In this document: piece by piece, positions 44,579 through 53,034 of the stretch
How positions within the stretch are numbered: position 1 is the first letter of the stretch
How the letters are laid out: the number at the start of each line of letters is the position of its first letter
Notes under the pieces: generated by a model
What the model saw: the letters and a program-made list of their open reading frames with translations, nothing else
What the model was told of the DNA's origin: nothing
Database searches by the model: none
Assembly: GCA_021776615.1 (NCBI GenBank)
Contig: JAJFFO010000017.1
Location: 98,424-162,423 of the forward strand
Source: Robiginitomaculum sp.
GTDB lineage: Bacteria; Pseudomonadota; Alphaproteobacteria; Caulobacterales; Maricaulaceae
DNA length: 64,000 nt
Reading direction: 5' to 3'
Program-made: the position numbers and the translations under genes

Positions 44579-45454
44579 CTATGGCACCGTCTTCAGGGTT
44601 TTTTTGAATACAGATAAATTACGTCGGCTTAGCGGTGCTTCATCGCCATTGGTAAGTTGAACAACAAAACTGCTGCTGTCGTCGCGCAGCTTGATCGCCA
44701 ACACATGGCGACCATTAATCAAGGCTCCACGATGCGATTTGAGAAAACCGCCCGCACTAAAGTCGTCACTGATCTGCGCGAGAGTTTTACGCACCATCAT
44801 TGCCCCGCGTACCGTACGCAATTCCACATAATTACCCGCCGCCTTAATCCAGTAAATATCGGCAAAAGGGATAGAAAGGGATTTGCCATTTTCGCGCACC
44901 TCATATCTGGTAGGCGGCGGATCGCCGGGCAGGTCTTTGGTTTGAAGGCGCAAAACCATGGCTGAAATAGCCACATATACCATCAGCCACAAACCAATAG
45001 ATTCGAGCCAGATCTCGCCATATTTATGCACGACGTGCACAGGCTCCCATGCCCATGCGACACGGGCATTCATAAACAGATGCAAAATCGTGTCTAAAAA
45101 AACGTGGACACCGGATAAAAATAACCCGAGCGCGCCCAAACGTAATACCGTGTCCGAAAATCCGCTTTTTGGGTTTGATCTCGCCTTTGCCGTTAGCGCC
45201 CAGCAAAGCCGGGGTATAAAAATCCATATCCCATAGAACACCAGCAACACCGCCAACTGGGTAATCAGATCAACATTCGGTGCCCTGGCAACGTGGTATA
45301 AAAGCACTTTAATAGCAGCAAAGGCATATAAAACCACGGGTATTGATGCCGCATAGAGCCAGTAGATAGCGCGCCATTGCCCAGGCAATGGACCTTTAGC
45401 GCCTTCATGCAGAAGATTGAAAATTGAATTTGGAGAAAATCCGAACTTTTGCAC
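44579..45454 (-). CDS. Membrane-bound LytTR-family transcriptional regulator
   Basis: A regulator with several transmembrane segments (WLYAASIPVVLYAFAAI, LAVLLVFYGIWIFIP, LRLGALGLFLSGVHVFLD, LWLMVYVAISAMVLRL) and a C-terminal LytTR DNA-binding domain (IYWIKAAGNYVELRTVRG, FLKSHRGALINGRHVLAI). No response-regulator receiver domain is present, so the membrane part probably senses the signal. There is no in-frame ATG near the start; the GTG at 45454 with GAGG upstream is preferred to the TTG at 45526, so the first residues are uncertain. Confidence 0.9.
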   Translation of the reverse strand: MQKFGFSPNSIFNLLHEGAKGPLPGQWRAIYWLYAASIPVVLYAFAAIKVLLYHVARAPNVDLITQLAVLLVFYGIWIFIPRLCWALTAKARSNPKSGFSDTVLRLGALGLFLSGVHVFLDTILHLFMNARVAWAWEPVHVVHKYGEIWLESIGLWLMVYVAISAMVLRLQTKDLPGDPPPTRYEVRENGKSLSIPFADIYWIKAAGNYVELRTVRGAMMVRKTLAQISDDFSAGGFLKSHRGALINGRHVLAIKLRDDSSSFVVQLTNGDEAPLSRRNLSVFKKTLKTVP

Positions 45455-45648
45455 GTTAACCTCAATCACTCCCACCGCCTGCACCGACGCGAATATTTGC
45501 GCCGGCACCAGGTATTCGGCAATCAAACAAGGTCGGGATTTTTATGGTAGAAATTGCCCAAGGCAAGTTAAGCTTTGGAAAACTCCGCTACGATGCTTGC
45601 CTATAAAAACGAACACGGGCTTAATTCACCAAAGCTTTAGAGAGACTC

Positions 45649-47061
45649 ATGACACGCGCCAGAACCAAAATTGTTGCCACCCTCGGCCCGGCCAGCCAAT
45701 CGCCGGAAATGATAGCCGCTTTGGTTAAGGCTGGTGTTGATGTTTTTCGCATGAATTTCTCCCATGGCGCTTACGAAGACCATCGCAAAATTTACGACAC
45801 CATTCGCGCCCATGAACGTGAAGCCAACAAACCCATCGCCGTATTGGCCGATTTGCAAGGCCCTAAATTACGGCTTGGCAAGTTTGAAAATGACGAAATT
45901 AATCTGACTCAGGGACAAAGCTATCGCTTCGATATGGATGCCACATTGGGCGACGAGACCCGTGCGCCTTTGCTGCATCCCGAAATATTCAAAGTGCTCA
46001 AGAAGGGCGAATTGCTGCTCATTGATGATGGGCGCATGCGCTTTGAAATCACCGAAGTTGGCGACGATTTTGCCAACGCCACCACCCTGACCAATGGCAA
46101 GCTTTCGGCCAATAAGGGCGTCAATTTGCCGGGTGCACGGCTGCCAATATCTGCCATCACCGATAAGGATATGAAGGATCTGTCCTTCGCTTTATCGCTG
46201 GGGGTTGATTGGGTAGCCTTGTCCTTTGTGCAAGGCCCTGAAGATGTCGCCGAATTGCGCAAATTGGTAAATGGCAAAGCCGGTATCATCTCCAAATTGG
46301 AAAAACCGCTGGCGATTTCCCGGCTCACCGAAATTTTGGAATTGTCGGACGCGGTCATGGTCGCCCGCGGCGATCTTGGCGTTGAATTGCCGCCGGAAGA
46401 CGTGCCGGTATTACAAAAACAAATTATTCGCGCCGGACGCGCGTTGGGCAAGCCGGTCATTGTCGCCACGCAAATGCTCGAATCGATGATCAGCAATCCC
46501 GCCCCGACCCGCGCGGAGGCCTCTGATGTAGCCACGGCGGTTTATGATGGTGCCGATGCGGTGATGCTATCTGGCGAAAGCGCCGTTGGTGCCTATCCGG
46601 TCGAGGCGATTGAGATGATGCACCGGATCATCCGCCGGGTGGAACGCGCCGACAGTTACCAGCGATTGCAGGCCGCCGAACGGCTGGAGCGCGAAGCGAC
46701 AACACCGGACGCCATTATGGCCGCCGCGCATTTGGCCGCCGACACCATCTGCGCGTCCTCCATTGTCTGTTACACCTCATCAGGCTCCACCGCGATACGG
46801 GCCTCGCGCGAACGGCCAATTCAGCCGATTTTGGGCCTCACCCCCAATCACACCACCGCGCGCCGTTTGGCTTTGGTCTGGGGGGTTACGCCGGTCGAAA
46901 TTGAAGACGCGCAAGATATTGATGACATGATTAATAAGGCCATTTGCCAGGTCAAGGTCGAAGGCTTTGCCAAACCACGCGACCGCATTGTGGTCACCGC
47001 CGGCATACCGTTTGGCACGCCGGGCAAAACCAATCTCATGCGCATTGCCCGGGTGGAATAG
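45649..47061 (+). CDS. pyk: Pyruvate kinase
   Basis: Final glycolytic step: phosphoenolpyruvate plus ADP to pyruvate plus ATP. The 470-residue protein has KIVATLGPASQSPEMI, MNFSHG, KLRLGKFENDEI, the substrate/metal motif VMVARGDLGVELPPEDVP, and KPVIVATQMLESM. The C-terminal regulatory domain is present. It is followed at 17 bp by the ABC-F gene in the same direction. Confidence 0.98.
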   Translation: MTRARTKIVATLGPASQSPEMIAALVKAGVDVFRMNFSHGAYEDHRKIYDTIRAHEREANKPIAVLADLQGPKLRLGKFENDEINLTQGQSYRFDMDATLGDETRAPLLHPEIFKVLKKGELLLIDDGRMRFEITEVGDDFANATTLTNGKLSANKGVNLPGARLPISAITDKDMKDLSFALSLGVDWVALSFVQGPEDVAELRKLVNGKAGIISKLEKPLAISRLTEILELSDAVMVARGDLGVELPPEDVPVLQKQIIRAGRALGKPVIVATQMLESMISNPAPTRAEASDVATAVYDGADAVMLSGESAVGAYPVEAIEMMHRIIRRVERADSYQRLQAAERLEREATTPDAIMAAAHLAADTICASSIVCYTSSGSTAIRASRERPIQPILGLTPNHTTARRLALVWGVTPVEIEDAQDIDDMINKAICQVKVEGFAKPRDRIVVTAGIPFGTPGKTNLMRIARVE

Positions 47062-47078
47062 CCAAGAGCTAAACTGAT

Positions 47079-48890
47079 ATGGCCCCACCCCTCCTCCATG
47101 TACGCGATATTGAGCAAAGCTTTGGCAACACCCAGGTGCTGGATGGGGCCGAGTGCGCGTTGCACGCTGGCGAGCGACTGTGTGTTGTCGGGCGCAATGG
47201 CTCCGGCAAATCCACGCTGCTCAAGGTCATGGCGGGCCTGATTGAGCCAGAAGGCGGCACTGTTTTTGTGCAACCGGGCACCACCATACGATATCTGCCG
47301 CAAGAGCCGGACTTTGCCGGTTTCACACGCATTGGTGATTATGTCGAAGCCGGGCTGGCCCCGGGAGACGATCCCTATCGGGCGCAGTCACTGATGTACG
47401 CTTTGGGGCTTAGCGGCGAAGAAGACCCGAAACTGGTTTCTGGCGGCGAGGCACGGCGCGCGGCTTTGGCCCGCACCTTGGCACCGCAGCCCGATGTTTT
47501 GCTGCTTGATGAGCCGACCAATCATCTGGACCTGCCGACCGTCGAATGGCTGGAGCAGGAATTGTCTTCGCTGTCCTCGGCGCTGGTGCTGATCAGCCAT
47601 GACCGGCGGTTTCTGGAGCGCCTGAGCCGCAAGACCCTGTGGGTGGATCGCGGCCAATGCCGCATGCTGCATAAGGGTTTTGGCGCGTTCGAGGATTGGC
47701 GCGATGAGGTGCTGGAAAAAGAAGAATTGGAACAGCACAAGCTGGCGCGCAAAATTGTGCGCGAGGAACACTGGCTGCGCTATGGCGTTACCGCGCGGCG
47801 CAAGCGCAATATGCGCCGGGTTAAGAACTTGCAGGATTTACGCAGCCAAAAACGCGACTTTGAGGGGCCAAAGGGCAATATCACCCTGAATGTCGCCGAG
47901 GGGCGCGGCGCGGGCAAAATCGTCATTGAGGCCAAGGGCATTGGCAAAGCCTATGGCGACCAGACATTGGTGCAGGACTTCTCTTGCCGCCTCACCCGGG
48001 GCAGCCGTATCGGCATTGTCGGCCCCAATGGCGCGGGCAAAACCACACTGTTAAAAATGCTCATCGGAGAGTTGGCCCCCGACACCGGCAGCGTCAAAAT
48101 CGGCAGCAATATTGATCTGGTCAGCATGGACCAGAACCGCTCGGCGCTAGACCCAAATTGGTCACTCAAAGAAGCGCTGACCAATGGCGGCGACATGGTT
48201 GATCTGGCCACGGGGCGCAAGCACGTCATGGCCTATATGAAGGATTTTTTGTTCACGCCGGATCAAGCGGGAACCCCGGTTTCGGTGCTGTCCGGCGGCG
48301 AAAAAGCGCGGCTAATGCTGGCGCGCTCACTGGCGCTGCCAGGTAATTTTCTGGTACTTGACGAACCGACCAATGATCTTGATCTCGAAACCCTAGATTT
48401 GCTGCAAGCCTTTCTGGCCGATTATGTCGGCACGGTCATGCTGGTCAGCCATGACCGGGACTTTCTCGATCGGGTGACCACGTCGATCATTGTCCATGAA
48501 GGCCAAGGCAAATGGCGCGAATACCCCGGCGGCTATTCCGATATGCTGCGCCAACGCAAAGCCGCGCCCGCCGACCGGAAAAAACAAAAAAAAGGCCAGA
48601 AAGCCAGTAAATCAAAACCAACACCTACTGACGCGAAGCCGAACACCGTAAAACCGGGAAAAACCAAGCTCACCTTCAAAGACCAGCACGCGCTCAAAAC
48701 CCTGCCCCAAGAAATTGCGGCCTTGGAGACGCGCATCAGCAAGATCAACACAATACTGGCCGACCCCGATTTGTTCACCAAAGACCGCAAACGCTTCGAC
48801 CAAGCCAGCGCCGCCCTAACCGACGCCACCACAAAACTCGAAGAAATGGAACTTCGCTGGCTGGAACTGGATGAATTGTCTGGCGGGTAA
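47079..48890 (+). CDS. uup: ABC-F family ATPase, Uup-like
   Basis: A 603-residue protein with two ABC ATPase domains and no transmembrane segments. Domain 1 has GRNGSGKSTLLKVMAGL, LVSGGEARRAALART and LLLDEPTNHLD; domain 2 has GPNGAGKTTLLKMLIG, VLSGGEKARLMLARS and LVLDEPTNDLD. The linker (EQHKLARKIVREEHWLRYG) and the C-terminal coiled coil (LETRISKINTILADPDLF) are typical of Uup. ABC-F proteins act on the ribosome or on DNA-related stability. Probably co-transcribed with pyk. Confidence 0.96.
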   Translation: MAPPLLHVRDIEQSFGNTQVLDGAECALHAGERLCVVGRNGSGKSTLLKVMAGLIEPEGGTVFVQPGTTIRYLPQEPDFAGFTRIGDYVEAGLAPGDDPYRAQSLMYALGLSGEEDPKLVSGGEARRAALARTLAPQPDVLLLDEPTNHLDLPTVEWLEQELSSLSSALVLISHDRRFLERLSRKTLWVDRGQCRMLHKGFGAFEDWRDEVLEKEELEQHKLARKIVREEHWLRYGVTARRKRNMRRVKNLQDLRSQKRDFEGPKGNITLNVAEGRGAGKIVIEAKGIGKAYGDQTLVQDFSCRLTRGSRIGIVGPNGAGKTTLLKMLIGELAPDTGSVKIGSNIDLVSMDQNRSALDPNWSLKEALTNGGDMVDLATGRKHVMAYMKDFLFTPDQAGTPVSVLSGGEKARLMLARSLALPGNFLVLDEPTNDLDLETLDLLQAFLADYVGTVMLVSHDRDFLDRVTTSIIVHEGQGKWREYPGGYSDMLRQRKAAPADRKKQKKGQKASKSKPTPTDAKPNTVKPGKTKLTFKDQHALKTLPQEIAALETRISKINTILADPDLFTKDRKRFDQASAALTDATTKLEEMELRWLELDELSGG

Positions 48891-48930
48891 ACGCACAAGC
48901 CCAACAGGGCATTCCAAAAACACTTTACCC

Positions 48931-49019
48931 GTCACCCCGGCGAAGGCCGGGGTCCACCTTTTACGCTTGAACACCGCAAAGGAAGACTGGATACCGGCCT
49001 ACGCCGGTATGACGATGAG
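48931..49019. repeat. Two palindromic extragenic repeats
   Basis: CACCCCGGCGAAGGCCGGGG (from 48933) and GGATACCGGCCTACGCCGGT (from 48988) are members of the same dispersed family found at 2.2, 28.8–29.2 and 60.9–63.0 kb. They are arranged head to head between the ABC-F gene and the pentapeptide gene. Confidence 0.8.
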
Positions 49020-49125
49020 AGTTCGTTGAATATCTGTTATATATCCAATACTTAATCGTAATGCAGGAAACAAGAATAAGCTTTGCGCCTAGACAAAGCC
49101 CGCGCTTTTCCGCCATGATTAGATC

Positions 49126-50508
49126 ATGAAGCTATATTTAAAAGCATTAGCCAGTATTTTCGCCTCACCCAAAGCATGGTGGGATGAACTTTACGCGCGA
49201 TTACCTGAAAATAACGTAGATCAATTCTGGTTGAAATATCATGCGCCCAAGTTAGAGCCAGAGGCTGGCGCACGCTTGCGCCGCTATATCCGCAATGCGG
49301 TGCTAGTTTGGATAGTGTCGGTCATTGTGGGCGGCATCTGGCTGTCCACCACGGGCGTAAATTTCCTTTTCCTTTCCGACCTTTTTTTGGGCCTTACCGA
49401 CAGTGAAAAGGTAACTGGCATTCGCACGGTTGGGCTGGCCGTGGGGACATTAGCGGCAGGTTTGCTCGCGGTGATTACGCTGGCTAATTCATTAAACCGC
49501 ACAGTGCAGAATGACGAAAACATCGCCAATGAGCATCGTAAATCTGATGCCGAAATTTTCGCCCGCTCCACTGACCAATTAGGCAATGAAAAAACACCCA
49601 CGCGACTTGGTGCGCTTTATGCGCTGGAAGCCTTGGCCAAGGATACTCTGGACCGTGAAGGACCAAAATCCCACCTCGCCCGCCAGATATTAGAAACTCT
49701 GGCCGCCTTTATCCGTGAGCGCAGCGGCCCTTTGGTGGAAGATTGGGAAAAGAAATATACCGTCACGATAACAGATGAAGAAACCAAAGAAGAAACCGAA
49801 GAAATTCGCCTTCCCTATAGGAATAAAGAGGGTAAGTTTGTTGCTGATAAATTTAACGCCTACATCACCACCTTAGAACCCGCCCCGGAAGACATTCAGG
49901 CCGCTTTTAAAATCATCATCCGATCTTTCCCACTTGAGGCACGACCAGATAGTGAGGAAGGCAGTCTCAACCTCAGCCGCACATGGCTTGCCAAAGTAAC
50001 CATGCCCAATGAGTCGGGTCTCCAAAAGCTCAACCTAAATCGCACACATATGGAACAGGCAAACTTATCACGAACGCATATGGAAGGGGCTAACCTATTT
50101 GGAGTACATATGGAGGGGGCGAACTTAATAGAAGCGCATATGCAAGAGGCGAGCTTAATTGGGGCGCATATGGAGAGGGCGTACTTATTTAGAGTACATA
50201 TGGAAGGAGCGGATTTATTTAGAGCGCAAATGGAAACCTCTATTTTAAATGGCGCACATTTAGAAAGGGCGGACTTAACAGAAGCGCGTATGCAAGGAGT
50301 GACTTTATTAGACGTACTTATGGAGGGGGCGAACTTGAGAAATACCGATTTCAAAGACAGTCAAGGGTTAAACCGGGAACAACTTGCCGTTGCACGTTGG
50401 TACCCAGACTACCCGCCGATCAACGTTCCCAAAACCCTCCTCCCTTTGCCCCATGACGGGTTTGGCAATCCGCTTCCGCCTAATGCGGGTGAAAATGAAG
50501 AGAGTTAA
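49126..50508 (+). CDS. Membrane-anchored pentapeptide-repeat protein
   Basis: A 460-residue protein. Two transmembrane segments lie at about residues 64–115 (WIVSVIVGGIWLSTTGV, VGTLAAGLLAVITLANSL), followed by a conserved cytoplasmic region (DQLGNEKTPTRLGALYALEA) common to such membrane proteins. The C-terminal part has about ten 10-residue double pentapeptide units of the form xHMEGANLxx (residues about 305–415). The DNA of these units is a 30-bp tandem repeat in which CATATG recurs. The function is unknown. Confidence 0.92.
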   Translation: MKLYLKALASIFASPKAWWDELYARLPENNVDQFWLKYHAPKLEPEAGARLRRYIRNAVLVWIVSVIVGGIWLSTTGVNFLFLSDLFLGLTDSEKVTGIRTVGLAVGTLAAGLLAVITLANSLNRTVQNDENIANEHRKSDAEIFARSTDQLGNEKTPTRLGALYALEALAKDTLDREGPKSHLARQILETLAAFIRERSGPLVEDWEKKYTVTITDEETKEETEEIRLPYRNKEGKFVADKFNAYITTLEPAPEDIQAAFKIIIRSFPLEARPDSEEGSLNLSRTWLAKVTMPNESGLQKLNLNRTHMEQANLSRTHMEGANLFGVHMEGANLIEAHMQEASLIGAHMERAYLFRVHMEGADLFRAQMETSILNGAHLERADLTEARMQGVTLLDVLMEGANLRNTDFKDSQGLNREQLAVARWYPDYPPINVPKTLLPLPHDGFGNPLPPNAGENEES

Positions 50509-50850
50509 GGCAAGCAGCACGTTTTTCCCCTTCTCCCTTTGGGAGAAGGTTGGGATGAGGGATTTGGGAAGTGCAAAAACAAGCACCACGGCGGCAAGCC
50601 TTACACCGCATTATCCCCTCACCTCAATCCTCTCCCCATCGGAGAGGAGGCGCAGTTGAAACTTTGAGCGCGTTCTAACCCCTTCTCCCTTTGGGAGAAG
50701 GTTGGGATGAGGGATTTGGAAACGGCAAAAATAAGCACCACGGCGGCAAGCTTTATACCGCATTATCCCCTCACCTCAGTCCTCTCCCAACGGGAGAGGA
50801 GGTGCTGTTGCGATATTTGAGGCTTTTTTCTGGTTAAAAGAGCACCCGTT
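50509..50850. repeat. Duplicated 130-bp palindromic element, copies 152 bp apart
   Basis: Copies at about 50527–50655 and 50679–50807. Each begins CCCCTTCTCCCTTTGGGAGA, passes through a CACGGCGGCAAGC centre and ends with TCCCCTCACCTCA and an inverted GGAGAGGAGG. Each copy is thus a large imperfect palindrome with a hairpin at each end. The two copies differ at scattered positions, which suggests an old duplication of a miniature element. No gene is present in the gap. Confidence 0.85.
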
Positions 50851-51612
50851 TCAAACTGCCTGTATTACCGCGGGGTCGACGCGGAACTGTACCAGATCAT
50901 CGCGGCGCATGAGTTTGCCGGATGCTCGTACTGGTTCGCCGACCATGGCCAACACCTCTTCGCGTAATGGCTCGCCTTCTGGGCCGGTGAGTACAAAAAT
51001 GGCGCGTTTGCCGGCTTTGTCTTTGGCGACAAACCATGGGGTGCCGCCCATGCGGATGCACAGTGATGCGCAGGCTTTGTGGGTTTTGCCGCTGCCCGGA
51101 CGCATGGCCCCGGCCCAGCATTTGGCGTCCAGAATTTCGCCATTCAGCGCTGCGAGGCCGAGATATTCCTCTTCCACCGGCGGAGCGGCAACGGCATTTT
51201 TCGCATCGCCCAGCCAATCCTGATTATCGACCACCGCCAGCAATCTGTGGCGGCCACGCGATATCACCGTGCCGCGCACCCAGACCGGCTTGCCTTCATA
51301 CGGGGCCAGTATGGCGCTTGCCCCGCATTTGCTGCTGCACACCAAAGACACCGAACGCATTTGCCCATCCAGCGCCGCAGTACGCAAAACCGGATAAGGT
51401 GTTTGTTCGACAATGCCTTCAATATCGCGCACCTCCCCCATGTCCCAATCGCCGCTGCCCCACCCTTGTTGGTGCACCGCCGCTTTGGCCCCGCCAAGCG
51501 CAACACCGACCAGCCCGATACCGGCGGTCAAAATCATGGCGCGCCGGTCTGCCGACGACAATTTGGCATTATAGCCAACAAAAAATTCGTCTTTTTTGGG
51601 CGTTTTAGACAT
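50851..51612 (-). CDS. Membrane-anchored Cys-containing protein of a redox operon
   Basis: A 253-residue protein with one N-terminal transmembrane segment (AMILTAGIGLVGVALGG). The soluble part has cysteines in LVCSSKCGASA and in LDAKCWAGAMRPGSGKTHK with CASLCIRMGG. The beta-rich region around WVRGTVISRGRHRL suggests an OB-like fold; function unknown. It is the last gene of a four-gene operon; its start (ATG 51612) overlaps the preceding gene by 8 nt. The cysteines could bind metal or haem, but no CxxCH is present. Confidence 0.85.
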   Translation of the reverse strand: MSKTPKKDEFFVGYNAKLSSADRRAMILTAGIGLVGVALGGAKAAVHQQGWGSGDWDMGEVRDIEGIVEQTPYPVLRTAALDGQMRSVSLVCSSKCGASAILAPYEGKPVWVRGTVISRGRHRLLAVVDNQDWLGDAKNAVAAPPVEEEYLGLAALNGEILDAKCWAGAMRPGSGKTHKACASLCIRMGGTPWFVAKDKAGKRAIFVLTGPEGEPLREEVLAMVGEPVRASGKLMRRDDLVQFRVDPAVIQAV

Positions 51613-52663
51613 TGGCGGCCTCGTCAATCACGGCGGGTTTGGTCGGCGTTCCGGGCGGCAGCGGATCGGGGTGCACATAGACCATGCCCCCATCAATCTG
51701 CACCCGATAGGTGGAAATTTTTTCTTCAAATGGCGCCGGTGAGCGCCCGTCTTCGGGCCGGTATTGCCAGCCATGCCACGGGCAGGTGATGCAACCATCA
51801 ACAATACGCCCCTCGCCCAATGGCCCGTTTTGGTGGGCGCAGACATTGCTCACCGCGCTGATTTTGCCGTCATAGCGAAATACGGCAATGCGGGCATCGC
51901 TCTCGGTACGCACAATTTTAGCGCGGTTTTCGGCAATTTTGTCCGGTGGCCCGATATTGATCCAGCCATCCAGCGAGGCTTTCACGCGCCGGTCCGTCAC
52001 CCGGCCAGTGAAAGCCGAAAAAATATGCAAACCAGCGACGATACAAAAAAGCCCGATAACACTGGCCGGATAAAACTCGGCCTTCTCTTCTTGCACAATG
52101 CCCAGCATGACGTGCATGACCAGCAAGCCATAGGCAACGTAAACGCCCATATGGATGCGTTTCCACACACTCGCGCCCAAAGCCGCTTGCCAATAATCAT
52201 GGCTGCTGACCGCTAACATGGCCAATAAAATAAGCGCCGCAACCCCAAGGCTTTCAAACGGAAACCCGGCGATTGACGTGTATTGAACATTGGAGGCAAA
52301 CAGGGCCACCACCGGGTTAAGCGCCGAAAACCCCTGATACCACATCAGCGTCAGCCCGGCATGGGTCAGCGCCAGCGAAAAGCACCAAACCCCCATATGA
52401 CGGCGATTGTACAAAAGCGGCTTAAAGCGCGCACTTATGCGCGCCAATGGACCGATGGAGAGGATGATATTGAGCAATAAAAATGCTGCCGCCCCGAAAG
52501 CCCGTATCAGAATTTGAACAGGTGCCAAAGACTCGCCCGGTTGGCGCGACGCCATGGTCAAGCCAACAAAAACCGCCACAAACAAGATGGTGCCAAACAG
52601 CACAATCGCATCATAACGCCATTTAAAACCATTCCATTGAACGGGGGTAAATTGGTGACTCAT
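51605..52663 (-). CDS. Ferric-reductase-like membrane domain fused to a Rieske [2Fe-2S] domain
   Basis: A 352-residue protein. The N-terminal part has about six transmembrane segments with His residues in HMGVWCFSLALTHAGL and RIHMGVYVAYGLLVMHVML, the haem-binding pattern of ferric reductase-like proteins. The C-terminal part is a Rieske domain with CAHQNGPLGEG and CPWHGWQY (CxH…CxxH, about residues 270–295). It would pass electrons from a membrane haem to a [2Fe-2S] centre, or the reverse. ATGA overlap with the small membrane protein upstream indicates coupling. Confidence 0.92.
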   Translation of the reverse strand: MSHQFTPVQWNGFKWRYDAIVLFGTILFVAVFVGLTMASRQPGESLAPVQILIRAFGAAAFLLLNIILSIGPLARISARFKPLLYNRRHMGVWCFSLALTHAGLTLMWYQGFSALNPVVALFASNVQYTSIAGFPFESLGVAALILLAMLAVSSHDYWQAALGASVWKRIHMGVYVAYGLLVMHVMLGIVQEEKAEFYPASVIGLFCIVAGLHIFSAFTGRVTDRRVKASLDGWINIGPPDKIAENRAKIVRTESDARIAVFRYDGKISAVSNVCAHQNGPLGEGRIVDGCITCPWHGWQYRPEDGRSPAPFEEKISTYRVQIDGGMVYVHPDPLPPGTPTKPAVIDEAANV

Positions 52664-53034
52664 GAGCTTGCCTCTTCTAGCATAATTCCGGCGGGCAATG
52701 CATCATTCAGCGGCGCAGCGGGGCGCAACATCAGCGCCGCCATAACCCCCAGCGCCACCAGCGGTATCAGCACCATCCATATGCGTGCATGGGCGCGTCG
52801 CCAGGTGCGCGGCGGCACCAGCTCGGCCGGACCTTTAAGGAGCCGAAACAGCAAAACCGGCCACAGAATAATCGCCCCCCAAAATATGGTCAGACGAAAC
52901 CCGATACCACTGCCTTTGGCGGCGGGGACAAGGCGGCCAACGCCAAAAACAATGAAATACAACGCAAAAACTACGCCCAAGAGCAAATAAAACCCAAGGG
53001 CGCTGGCCAAAGCCGTAGCGGCAGCGATACTCAT
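52660..53034 (-). CDS. Small membrane protein of the redox operon
   Basis: A 124-residue protein with three predicted transmembrane helices (FYLLLGVVFALYFIVFGV, LTIFWGAIILWPVLLFRLL, IWMVLIPLVALGVMAALML) and no recognised domain. It overlaps both neighbours by 4 nt. Its position between the Rieske/FMN fusion and the ferric-reductase/Rieske fusion suggests a structural or electron-transfer partner. Confidence 0.82.
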   Translation of the reverse strand: MSIAAATALASALGFYLLLGVVFALYFIVFGVGRLVPAAKGSGIGFRLTIFWGAIILWPVLLFRLLKGPAELVPPRTWRRAHARIWMVLIPLVALGVMAALMLRPAAPLNDALPAGIMLEEASS

